Source: an uncultured Lachnospiraceae bacterium
GTDB taxonomy: Bacteria > Bacillota > Clostridia > Lachnospirales > Lachnospiraceae
NCBI GenBank assembly: GCA_905193085.1
Contig: CAJJNI010000101.1
Location: 1-8,403, forward strand
Length of the DNA: 8,403 nt
Reading direction: 5' to 3'
Within the stretch, counting starts at the first letter, position 1, and the number at the start of each line of letters is the position of its first letter. The notes under the pieces were generated by a model, which saw only the letters and a list, made by a program, of their open reading frames with translations, ran no database searches and was not told the origin of the DNA. Positions 1-5,849 of this stretch are shown one piece after another. The position numbers and the translations under genes were made by a program.

Positions 1-26
1 TCTTTTGCTGGGTTCAATGAAAAATG

Positions 27-32
27 CCTCCT
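27..32 (-). promoter_or_regulatory. Possible Shine-Dalgarno site of a divergent gene leaving the window
   Basis: Read on the minus strand this is AGGAGG, followed nine bases later by a TTG codon at positions 17-15 and an open frame beginning M-N-P-A-K. Only five codons lie in the window, so the gene cannot be identified or confirmed. If real, the gene is transcribed divergently from the acyl ligase operon and shares its intergenic region. A chance purine run in AT-rich DNA is the alternative. Confidence 0.3.
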
Positions 33-146
33 TAATAAATTTAGATTACATATAAACGGTAATATTTGTACCCTGTAGGGGGAAATAAATACTACCGCTG
101 AATATGAACACTATATAGTTTAAATTGTATGGCTTATAATATTCAT

Positions 147-161
147 ACTTTATAGTAAAGT
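147..161. repeat. 15-base palindrome ACTTTA-TAG-TAAAGT
   Basis: Perfect 6-base arms (ACTTTA and TAAAGT) are separated by three bases, upstream of the promoter at 188-216. It could bind a dimeric regulator, but AT-rich intergenic DNA gives such palindromes by chance. A lone TATAAT at 135-140 lies just upstream without a convincing -35 box. The rest of bases 33-187 shows only a short CCCT/AGGG dyad at 71-80 and nothing else that can be supported. Confidence 0.3.
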
Positions 162-187
162 GTGATGTATTCAAAAGGAAAAGGATA

Positions 188-216
188 TTTACAACAATTA
201 AAAAATAAATTATACT
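188..216 (+). promoter_or_regulatory. Sigma-A type promoter for the acyl ligase operon
   Basis: TTTACA at 188-193 and TATACT at 211-216 are separated by exactly 17 bases, close to the TTGACA/TATAAT consensus. Transcription would begin near 222-226, about 75 bases before the chosen start codon. It is the best-spaced pair of boxes in the intergenic region. The -10 box overlaps an inverted repeat at 215-242, which suggests control by a DNA-binding protein. Confidence 0.6.
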
Positions 217-242
217 ATAGGATATAATGAAATATTCTATAG
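215..242. promoter_or_regulatory. Inverted repeat (candidate operator) over the transcription start
   Basis: CTATAGGATAT at 215-225 and ATATTCTATAG at 232-242 are reverse complements at 10 of 11 positions, with six bases between them. The repeat begins inside the -10 box and covers the predicted start point, a usual place for a repressor site. The core CTATAGAAT (as its complement) recurs in the promoter region of the phosphatase-kinase operon at 5084-5092. A 5' mRNA hairpin is the alternative reading, but the stem is AT-rich and weak. Confidence 0.45.
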
Positions 243-299
243 GGAAAAAGAACGGTTTTATAAATTAAAAGATAAACAGAAATGAGGAGTCATGAAAAG

Positions 300-2936
300 A
301 TGAGTGCAATGATGTATGAAGATTTTAAATACAGGGCAGAGAATGTAGTGAAATTAAATAAAGATAAGACAGCAATGAGATATCTGCTGGAAAATAAAAA
401 GGGAGATGATAATGGGGCAGATATTATAAGTTTTTCTTTTGGTGAAATATTTGAAAAAATGCAGAATACAGCAGAAATTTTAAGGGAGTGCGGCGTAAAG
501 CCGGGAGACAGAGCGGCAATTATTGCACCACATTCGCCGTATGCTGTTATTGCCGGATTGTCACTGGCATATGCAAATGTTACGGCTGTACTTATAGACG
601 CATCATTACCTGACGATGAAATTATAAAACTTCTTGAATTTTCTGATGTAAGATGTATATTTACAACTGCAAAAATATTTGAAATATTACCGGAGCACAT
701 ATATGATGAGATGCCATGTTTTGAGCTTGGAAAAAATCACGATATAAGCCAGATGTTTAAGAAAAGCGTACGATATGTAAGTGTATGTGACACACAGGAC
801 AGAGAATGTGATGTAGTTTCAATTATTTTTTCATCAGGAACAACAGACAGAATGAAAGGAATTAAAATGACTTATCATTCACTTATCAGAGTCAGGGAAA
901 TTATAGATGAAATATCAGGCAATAAAATTTCTGAATATAAATCATATCTTCTTGTACTTCCGTTTAATCATCTGGCAGGGTATTCTGGTGGGATAGCCTA
1001 TTTTTTAAGTGGCTGTGAACTTGATTTTATAGAAAATGTAAATGCATCAAAACTTGCAGACGGATTAAAGAAATTTGAACCGTATTTCTTTGTAATGATT
1101 CCGAAAGTGTATGAAGTTATGGAGCAGAAAATATGCACTTCAATTCATGAAAAAGGAAGAGTATTTGAAATCGTATTTAATGGTCTGATGAAATTTTCTG
1201 GTTTTATGCGAAAAAGATTCGGTGTCAATACAGGAAGAAGGTTATTTAAAAATATTACGGCATCTGTATTTGGAAAAAATATAAAAGGTATAGGAACCGG
1301 AGCATCTCCATGTAAATCTTCAACTACAGAGTTTTTTCTTAATCTCGGGCTCATATGGTATAATTTTTACGCATCAACAGAGACAAATATTCCGATAACC
1401 GCAACAGGTATATATGATAATTATCCTGTAGGAACGGTGGGAAATGTAAACCAGAATAAAGGAATCGAAGTAAAGATTTCAAATCCGGACAAAAATGGAA
1501 TCGGAGAAGTCATGGTAAAAACAGACCTCATTATGAAAGGATACTTCAGACAGCCGCAGCTCACAGAGAAGGCTTTTGACAATGGCTGGTTTAAAACAGG
1601 TGATTATGGATACATAAATAAAGCAGGTTATCTGTATCTTACAGGAAGAATGAAGGAAAGTATAGTTCTTGCAAGTGGAAAAAAAGTATCTCCTACAGAT
1701 GTAGATGATTATTATATGAATTATGTAAACGACACTCTGATAGCATCATGTGGTTTAAAATGTGAAGATGAATATGATGAAATTCATATGTATGTTCAAA
1801 TAGATGGAAAAACAGGGTTACAGTGTGAACAAATCCGGGAAAACCTTATGTCACAGTCGAAAGTGGCACCACAGATGTATAAGCTTTCAAAGGTACATTT
1901 CATTGAGAAAATTCCACTTACAACAGTTGGAAAAGTAAAGAGGTTTATGCTCAGTAAATGCAAAGAGATTTTGTCTGATGAACCTAAGACAGACCATAAT
2001 TTAAAAATTACAGAACAAAACGAAAATCAGATGCATGACATAAGTGCAGACCGGGACGGTATAATTAAAATAATAAAAAAATTAAGTCCGGAAAGCAGAG
2101 ATATAACAGAAAATATGAGGCTGGTTGAGGATTTGGGGCTTGATTCACTTGGAATGTTTGAGTTAGCATCATCTGTTGAATGTATATTTAATATTGATAT
2201 ATCAGAAAAATTACAAAGTATAGTTACGGTAGGGGATTTAATAAAAATAATATTTGCAAATAACAGTGACATAAAGATAGAGGAGATGAAGTTGCTTCCT
2301 GCTCAAAAAAGCCAGAAAGAAATAAAAAAATTAAAAAGATGGTTGAATATTATATCATTTCCTTATAGGATGGAGGTTATTGGTTTAGAAAACATAAATT
2401 TAAATGATAATGTGATAATATGTTCAAACCATGCCAGTTTTTTAGATGGAGTATGGATTTTAAAAGCAATGGAAAAAAATATTGATTTAACAAAAATAGC
2501 AGGTCTTGCAGCATATGAAAGGCAAAATGGTTTATTGTCAAATAAATTATTTAAAATTCTGGGTCAAATACCTGTAGATAGAAGTGGAAATACAGTTCCA
2601 GCAATGAATATGGCGAAAAACTGTCTTTTGCAAGGATATAATATGGTTATTTTTCCAGAAGGAGCACGTTCTAGAGATGGAAGTATGCTTGAATTTAAAA
2701 AAGGGACGGCAAGATTGGCAATAGATACAAATAAATCAATATTACCAATTCGTATGGAAGGAACATTTGAAATTTTCCCAAGACATAAGAAATATCCGTC
2801 GATTTTTGATTGGAAACATTTTAGACGGTATAAGATTAAAATTATATTTGGAAAGGCAATTGAACCGAAAGGATATACGGTAAATGAATTGACAAAAAAG
2901 TTATATAATACAATTGAACACATGAGAACTATGTAA
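300..2936 (+). CDS. Acyl-AMP ligase / acyl carrier protein / PlsC acyltransferase fusion protein
   Basis: Three enzymatic parts are visible in one chain of about 878 residues. Residues 1 to about 560 are an AMP-forming acyl ligase: phosphate loop SSGTTDRMKG (178-187), YASTETN (357-363), TGD (433-435), GRMKES (449-454) and the probable catalytic Lys545 in PLTTVGK. Residues about 580-660 are an acyl carrier protein with the phosphopantetheine site D615-S616-L617. The C-terminal third is a PlsC-type acyltransferase with NHASFLD (His711, Asp716) and FPEGARS (785-791). By family knowledge the ligase should activate a fatty or other carboxylic acid as acyl-AMP, load it on the carrier, and the last domain pass it to a lysolipid or glycerol phosphate; this route and the acceptor are inferred. 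Start: an ATG at 282 lies before the AGGAG at 285-289 and has no site of its own, whereas ATG 300 follows it by 10 bases. The domain order is unlike Aas, where the acyltransferase comes first. Confidence 0.88.
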   Translation: MSAMMYEDFKYRAENVVKLNKDKTAMRYLLENKKGDDNGADIISFSFGEIFEKMQNTAEILRECGVKPGDRAAIIAPHSPYAVIAGLSLAYANVTAVLIDASLPDDEIIKLLEFSDVRCIFTTAKIFEILPEHIYDEMPCFELGKNHDISQMFKKSVRYVSVCDTQDRECDVVSIIFSSGTTDRMKGIKMTYHSLIRVREIIDEISGNKISEYKSYLLVLPFNHLAGYSGGIAYFLSGCELDFIENVNASKLADGLKKFEPYFFVMIPKVYEVMEQKICTSIHEKGRVFEIVFNGLMKFSGFMRKRFGVNTGRRLFKNITASVFGKNIKGIGTGASPCKSSTTEFFLNLGLIWYNFYASTETNIPITATGIYDNYPVGTVGNVNQNKGIEVKISNPDKNGIGEVMVKTDLIMKGYFRQPQLTEKAFDNGWFKTGDYGYINKAGYLYLTGRMKESIVLASGKKVSPTDVDDYYMNYVNDTLIASCGLKCEDEYDEIHMYVQIDGKTGLQCEQIRENLMSQSKVAPQMYKLSKVHFIEKIPLTTVGKVKRFMLSKCKEILSDEPKTDHNLKITEQNENQMHDISADRDGIIKIIKKLSPESRDITENMRLVEDLGLDSLGMFELASSVECIFNIDISEKLQSIVTVGDLIKIIFANNSDIKIEEMKLLPAQKSQKEIKKLKRWLNIISFPYRMEVIGLENINLNDNVIICSNHASFLDGVWILKAMEKNIDLTKIAGLAAYERQNGLLSNKLFKILGQIPVDRSGNTVPAMNMAKNCLLQGYNMVIFPEGARSRDGSMLEFKKGTARLAIDTNKSILPIRMEGTFEIFPRHKKYPSIFDWKHFRRYKIKIIFGKAIEPKGYTVNELTKKLYNTIEHMRTM

Positions 2937-2955
2937 GGAGGCAGATTATAAATAT

Positions 2956-3564
2956 ATGAAAATAGGAATAGATGTAGATGGTGTTCTTGTTGATATGGAA
3001 GGTTATCAGAAAAAATACGGACAAATTTATTTTAAAAAGATGTTTAAAAAAGAAATTGTTAATCCGGCAGCGTATGACATAGAGCAGATGTTTGAGTGTA
3101 CGCACGAGGAAAGGGAAAAATTCTGGATAAAGTATATATGGGCATATTGTCTGACTCAGCCTGTTATAAAAGACGCACCACAGATAATTGAAAAGCTTCA
3201 CAATGACGGTCACACACTTGTTATTATAACAGGAAGAGTGCATACAACAGAGAAAGGCATAACAGGAAAACTATTCCGGCAGATGTTAAGACACTGGCTT
3301 AAAAAAAATCGCATACAATATGATAAAATAATATTCTGTTCAGAAAAAGAAAGTTCAACAGACAAATTAAAAATATGTATGCATGAAAAAATAGACATAA
3401 TGATAGATGACAAACCCGAAAACCTGCTGGCTTTAAAAGACCAGCTAAAAGTTATATGTTATCCTGCTGTATGGAATGAAAAACTGCATGATGAAAATAT
3501 AATAAAAGTAAGCGGGTGGAAAGATGTATATAAGAAAATTGAGGAGATTGAGAAAGGGAGTTGA
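2956..3564 (+). CDS. HAD-superfamily phosphatase, 5'(3')-nucleotidase (NT5C/YqfW)-like
   Basis: This 202-residue protein shows the HAD catalytic signatures: motif I DVDGVLVD with nucleophile Asp6 and acid/base Asp8, motif II ITGR with Thr92, a Lys near 137-139 for motif III, and the metal-binding acidic pair IDDKPEN with Asp151-Asp152. The aspartate-to-aspartate layout and length fit the NT5C/YqfW nucleotidase-like group, whose members hydrolyse phosphate monoesters; the substrate cannot be read from sequence. No signal peptide or membrane segment is seen, so it should be cytoplasmic. The AAGGAGG at 2935-2941 overlaps the previous stop codon and sits 14 bases before the ATG, which is long, but no closer in-frame start exists. 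Co-transcription with the acyl ligase fusion suggests a role in the same lipid or envelope pathway. A decayed paralogue lies at 4490-4887. Confidence 0.8.
   Translation: MKIGIDVDGVLVDMEGYQKKYGQIYFKKMFKKEIVNPAAYDIEQMFECTHEEREKFWIKYIWAYCLTQPVIKDAPQIIEKLHNDGHTLVIITGRVHTTEKGITGKLFRQMLRHWLKKNRIQYDKIIFCSEKESSTDKLKICMHEKIDIMIDDKPENLLALKDQLKVICYPAVWNEKLHDENIIKVSGWKDVYKKIEEIEKGS
3188..3218 (+). repeat. 31-base exact repeat inside the HAD gene (matches 4490-4520)
   Basis: These 31 bases, covering the codons for EKLHNDGHT and the first two bases of the next Leu codon, recur without a mismatch at 4490-4520. There they form the only surviving 5' piece of the second HAD copy. After this point the two copies lose register for 141 bases of this gene and resume at 3360 and 4683. 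Confidence 0.9.
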
Positions 3565-3661
3565 GGAGCAAAAGTAAAAATTGATTTAAATAAAATTATG
3601 AGAAGTAATACATAGTAAAAAACACAGCTTAGAGCCCTGGGGGGTTGTGGCTGTGTTTTTT
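3360..3661 (+). repeat. Duplicated HAD 3' end, untranslated region and terminator (matches 4683-4981)
   Basis: This block contains the last 67 HAD codons, the 3' untranslated stretch and the terminator, and recurs at 4683-4981. The first 61 bases differ at one position. The encoded tails agree at 54 of 67 residues by hand count, with many silent changes. The untranslated part and terminator are again very similar. The pattern indicates an old gene duplication with uneven divergence. Confidence 0.85.
3617..3661 (+). terminator. Intrinsic terminator of the acyl ligase-HAD operon
   Basis: AAAAAACACAGC (3617-3628) pairs perfectly with GCTGTGTTTTTT (3650-3661), giving a 12-base stem that ends in six T. 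The 21-base loop contains a smaller hairpin, AGCCC (3633-3637) with GGGTT (3642-3646). A near copy stands at 4937-4981. Confidence 0.85.
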
Positions 3662-3682
3662 AATGTGAACAACGAGTAAAAG

Positions 3683-3704
3683 CAGCCCTTACGAATAAGG
3701 GCTG
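3683..3704. terminator. Bidirectional hairpin terminator between converging genes
   Basis: CAGCCCTT (3683-3690) and AAGGGCTG (3697-3704) form an 8-base stem with a 6-base loop. T-rich tails follow in both directions: TCTTTGTTTT on the plus strand and CTTTT on the minus strand. It lies nine bases beyond the toxin stop codon, so it probably ends the toxin-antitoxin message and backs up the terminator at 3617-3661. Confidence 0.7.
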
Positions 3705-3712
3705 TCTTTGTT

Positions 3713-4048
3713 TTAATCGTGCAGATTCAAATTTTTTAATGCTCTGAGTTGATCCCGCTTTGCATAAATTACATTCAGAATATACACCTTGCTGGATGTA
3801 TCATCTGGTCTGTAGTAGATATAAAAGTTTTTGACGATGATTTTACGCACACCTCTGGAATGCCAGGGTTCTTGTTCAACTGGAGCGATACTGGAAGCCA
3901 TGTATGTCAGTTTCTGTATCTCATTGCGAATGGCACGAATATAATTCAGTGCTACATCCGGGGCTGACAAGATGTATGCGATGTAGTCTCTGATCTCAAA
4001 AAGGTCGGCTTCTGCATCCGGTGTAATGATGATTTTATAGGAGTCCAC
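3713..4048 (-). CDS. RelE/ParE-family toxin
   Basis: The 111-residue protein has the compact RelE/ParE layout: an opening strand YKIIITPDAEADL, a helical pair containing IRDYIAYIL and ALNYIRAIRNEIQKL, then a basic C-terminal sheet with WHSRGVRKIIVKNFYIYYRPD and VYILNVIYAKRDQL. Toxins of this family either cleave mRNA at the ribosome (RelE) or poison gyrase (ParE); which applies cannot be decided from sequence alone. Translation starts at GTG directly after the antitoxin TAA with no gap, so translation is likely coupled. A purine-rich AAAGGGG lies about 10 bases before the GTG, inside the antitoxin gene. The module is richer in G+C (near 50% in places) than its neighbours, suggesting arrival by transfer. 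Confidence 0.88.
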   Translation of the reverse strand: MDSYKIIITPDAEADLFEIRDYIAYILSAPDVALNYIRAIRNEIQKLTYMASSIAPVEQEPWHSRGVRKIIVKNFYIYYRPDDTSSKVYILNVIYAKRDQLRALKNLNLHD

Positions 4049-4345
4049 TTATTTAAGACCCCTTTCCAAATCGTCAAATACCTCGCTCATTGGTCTGCCC
4101 TTACCGGCAATCGCCTGTGTGTAGCTGTGCTGAAGTTTTGCATCGAGTTCAGCATCAGACATTGCATCAATTGTTCTTGGATCTGATGGAATCGTCAGAG
4201 AGAAAGGAACGCCATGATGATAAATAATCTGACGGTAAAGGGAATTGATTACAACAGAAACAGGAACACCGAGCTTCTGCAGGATGTCTTCTGCTTCGAG
4301 CTTTATATTATTTTCAACGCGGGCACTTACGGTTGAATCTTTCAT
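4049..4345 (-). CDS. RelB/DinJ-family antitoxin
   Basis: The protein opens MKDSTVSARVENNIKLEAEDILQ followed by LGVPVSVVINSLYRQI, the ribbon-helix-helix DNA-binding region typical of RelB/DinJ antitoxins. The C-terminal half (HHGVPFSLTIPSDP onward) would wrap the toxin. I place the start at ATG 4345 (98 residues) because GAGGAGG stands nine bases before it; an in-frame ATG at 4378 would add 11 residues unlike the family and lacks a ribosome site. It is the first gene of the pair and probably represses its own promoter through the palindrome at 4381-4397. A stretch of G+C above 55% in the C-terminal coding part contrasts with the AT-rich flanks. Confidence 0.88.
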   Translation of the reverse strand: MKDSTVSARVENNIKLEAEDILQKLGVPVSVVINSLYRQIIYHHGVPFSLTIPSDPRTIDAMSDAELDAKLQHSYTQAIAGKGRPMSEVFDDLERGLK

Positions 4346-4366
4346 ATCAAACACCTCCTCGATTAT

Positions 4367-4397
4367 ATTGTAATTCATTATCTTGCAGATTGCAAGA
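4367..4397 (-). promoter_or_regulatory. Toxin-antitoxin promoter with palindromic operator
   Basis: On the minus strand TTGCAA (4395-4390) and TACAAT (4372-4367) are separated by 17 bases. The -35 box is inside the perfect palindrome TCTTGCA-GAT-TGCAAGA at 4381-4397. An operator over the -35 box fits autorepression by a ribbon-helix-helix antitoxin, which is known for relBE-type modules; binding here is inferred. Confidence 0.6.
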
Positions 4398-4489
4398 CAT
4401 ATTATATGAGCTGAGCGTGAATTTTATACCTTGGTGGGGCAGTCTAATCTAATCTTTGTGGCTGAAAGAGCGTAAGTCTGAGAAGCTGT

Positions 4490-4887
4490 TTGAAAAGCTT
4501 CACAATGACGGTCACACACTAGTATAACGATTTTAAATTAACTACACCATATCACTTGTCTATTTTCCCGATAGCACACATCAAAAATCCTCAGCGTAGC
4601 CCGCTACGCCTACGTTTTTTGACATGCACTCTCAGAAAAATATCCTATGTGAATGGTATAGTTATTTAGAAATCGTTATACTAGACAAATTAAAAATATG
4701 CATGCATGAAAAAATAGACATAATGATAGATGACAAACCCGAAAATTTACTCGCCTTAAAAGACAAAATTAAAGTGATATGTTATCCGGCTATATGGAAT
4801 GAGAAAGTTGATGACGAAAATATAATAAGAGTAAGCGGGTGGAAAGAAATATATAAGAAGGTTGGCGAAATACAGAAAGAAAATTAA
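4490..4887 (+). pseudogene. Remnant of a second HAD phosphatase gene, broken by a palindromic element
   Basis: Two pieces of a paralogue of the 2956-3564 gene survive. Bases 4490-4520 repeat 3188-3218 exactly, and 4683-4887 encode a tail 81% identical (54 of 67 residues by hand) to residues 136-202, including the IDDKPEN metal motif. Everything before codon 78 is gone, including the catalytic DVDGV motif, 47 codons between the pieces are deleted, and a 160-base element sits at the junction. An open frame from ATG 4624 to 4887 joins element sequence to the HAD tail, but it has no ribosome site and no nucleophile, so I do not call it a gene. The many silent differences from the intact copy suggest it was once functional. 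The bases from 4398 to 4489, before the first piece, show no recognisable feature. Confidence 0.8.
4522..4681. mobile_element. 160-base palindromic MITE-like element with TA duplication
   Basis: The ends GTATAACGATTT and AAATCGTTATAC are perfect inverted repeats, flanked by TA at 4520-4521 and 4682-4683, within CTAG on both sides. The symmetry runs through the whole element: the two halves match at about 57 of 80 positions by ungapped hand count, and the centre is GCGTAGC-CC-GCTACGC (4594-4609), exactly midway. No transposase is encoded, so it must have been moved in trans. TA duplication inside CTAG is the known target habit of IS630-type transposases (IS630/Tc1/mariner), so that family is the best guess for the mobilising enzyme. 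RNA from either strand would fold into one long hairpin. Confidence 0.75.
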
Positions 4888-4981
4888 GGAAAAGTAAATG
4901 TTGATTTAAATAAAAATATGAGAAATAATACATAGTAAAAAAACACAGCTTAGAGCCCTGGGGGCTTGTGGCTGTGTTTTT
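4683..4981 (+). repeat. Second copy of the HAD 3' end, untranslated region and terminator
   Basis: This is the partner of 3360-3661. The 3' untranslated stretch after the stop codon (4888-4936) keeps the same order of short words as the first copy, including GATTTAAATAAA and AATACATAGTAAAA, and leads into a matching terminator. The match fades just after the T run. Confidence 0.85.
4937..4981 (+). terminator. Intrinsic terminator, copy 2
   Basis: AAAAACACAGC (4939-4949) pairs with GCTGTGTTTTT (4971-4981), an 11-base stem with a T run. The loop holds a perfect inner hairpin, AGCCC (4954-4958) and GGGCT (4962-4966) around TGG. It is kept although the gene before it has decayed, and it may shield the phosphatase-kinase operon from upstream transcription. 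Confidence 0.8.
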
Positions 4982-5029
4982 CATTGGGATGTGAAGAATG
5001 GAAATTAGTTGGAAAAAATAAATTGAATA

Positions 5030-5058
5030 TTTACAATAAATTTATACTATGATAAACT
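5030..5058 (+). promoter_or_regulatory. Probable promoter of the phosphatase-kinase operon
   Basis: TTTACA (5030-5035) and TAAACT (5053-5058) are 17 bases apart. A better-looking TATACT at 5043-5048 is only 7 bases from TTTACA and has no good -35 box of its own, so the exact -10 is uncertain. The blocks ATATTTACA, ATAAATT and ATACTAT also occur in the promoter at 188-216, where the same two boxes are 10 bases further apart. Confidence 0.45.
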
Positions 5059-5092
5059 ATTCTATAAAGTAAAACTATCTACACTATAGAAT
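5059..5092. promoter_or_regulatory. Inverted repeat (candidate operator) before the phosphatase genes
   Basis: ATTCTATA (5059-5066) and TATAGAAT (5085-5092) are perfect reverse complements separated by 18 bases, between the likely promoter and the first gene. The same word, CTATAGAAT or its complement, forms the arms of the inverted repeat at 215-242, which has a shorter 6-base gap. Confidence 0.4.
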
Positions 5093-5121
5093 AGATATGC
5101 ATGAATTTTAGAGGAGACAAA

Positions 5122-5847
5122 ATGGTTTCATATAGTTTATTTAGCGATAAAGGTAATAGAGATAATAATGAAGATTATGTTGGTAATGGAAGCAATGGAG
5201 AAATGCAATGTTTTATTTTGGCTGATGGACTTGGTGGTCATGGTCGTGGTGAAGTAGCATCACAACTCGTTGTTGAGGAAGGAATAAATCTTTTAAGTAA
5301 ATATAATGATTTAGAAAGATATGTAAGTAAAGCATTTGAAATTGCACAGGAGAAACTTTTAAAATATCAGAATTTGCAACATGCCAAAAATGAAATGAAG
5401 TCAACAGAAGTAATTTTGGCCTTAAACGGGCAGCAGGCTGTTTGGGGACATGTAGGTGATTCAAGATTATATGTTTTTAAAGGACATAAAGTAAAAAAGC
5501 GTACGATGGACCATAGCTATGTTCAAAATTTATGTAGAGCGGGCCGAATTAAAGAAAAAGATATTCGAAATCATCCGGATAGAAATGTTGTGTTAAGAGT
5601 AATGGGAATTCAATGGGATAAGCCGGCTTACGAAATGGCTGATTCTATAAAATTAAAGAAAAATATGTCATTTTTATTATGTACTGACGGATTTTGGGAA
5701 TTAATATTAGAAAAAGATATGGAGAAATGTTTGAAAATGGCTAATAATCCTGAAGAATGGATTGCTTTGATGAAAACTATTATTGTTAATAATGGCAAAA
5801 ATGTAAATATGGACAATTATTCCGCAATTGCAGTGTGGGTGAGATAA
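5122..5847 (+). CDS. PP2C-family Ser/Thr protein phosphatase (first copy)
   Basis: The 241-residue protein carries all main PP2C motifs: SDKGNRDNNEDYV (8-20), the metal-binding DGLGGHGRGE from Asp35, GDSRLYVF (112-119), CTDGFWEL (187-194) with Asp189, and DNYSAIAVW (231-239) with Asp231. It should be a Mn/Mg-dependent phosphatase removing phosphate from Ser/Thr; there is no signal peptide or membrane segment, so it is cytoplasmic. Its natural partner is the kinase encoded two genes downstream, as in PrpC-PrkC pairs. An in-frame ATG at 5101 precedes the GAGGAG at 5111-5116, so the start is placed at ATG 5122, five bases after that site. The length is close to that of stand-alone bacterial PP2C enzymes. 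Confidence 0.9.
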   Translation: MVSYSLFSDKGNRDNNEDYVGNGSNGEMQCFILADGLGGHGRGEVASQLVVEEGINLLSKYNDLERYVSKAFEIAQEKLLKYQNLQHAKNEMKSTEVILALNGQQAVWGHVGDSRLYVFKGHKVKKRTMDHSYVQNLCRAGRIKEKDIRNHPDRNVVLRVMGIQWDKPAYEMADSIKLKKNMSFLLCTDGFWELILEKDMEKCLKMANNPEEWIALMKTIIVNNGKNVNMDNYSAIAVWVR

Positions 5848-5849
5848 GT

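Noticed and set aside
1..281. Riboswitch or leader RNA before the acyl ligase gene
   Set aside because: The leader after the predicted start point is only about 75 bases, AT-rich, and lacks conserved motifs or strong stems.
290..700. Minus-strand open frame of 136 codons inside the acyl ligase gene
   Set aside because: It lies opposite a strongly supported coding region, has no domain motif and no ribosome site. The same applies to the other opposite-strand frames within 1145-2923, 2929-3413, 5213-5816 and 7526-7720.
3749..3967. Plus-strand open frame opposite the toxin gene
   Set aside because: The minus-strand frame encodes a clear RelE/ParE protein with matching antitoxin, promoter and terminator; the plus-strand frame has no recognisable motif.
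4349..4378. Longer antitoxin N-terminus from ATG 4378
   Set aside because: The strong GAGGAGG at 4360-4354 would be inside the coding region, and the family normally begins at MKDSTVSAR.
4441..4456. Short CTAAT tandem repeat (TCTAATCTAATCT)
   Set aside because: Two and a half units in AT-rich intergenic DNA are within chance and no function is suggested.
4624..4887. Open frame of 87 codons with a HAD-like C-terminus
   Set aside because: Its first 19 or so codons are element sequence, there is no ribosome site before ATG 4624, and the catalytic motifs are absent. It is a by-product of the insertion in a pseudogene.
3188..4887. CRISPR or tandem repeat array
   Set aside because: Only two copies exist, far apart, with long and coding repeat units. 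They are a gene duplication.
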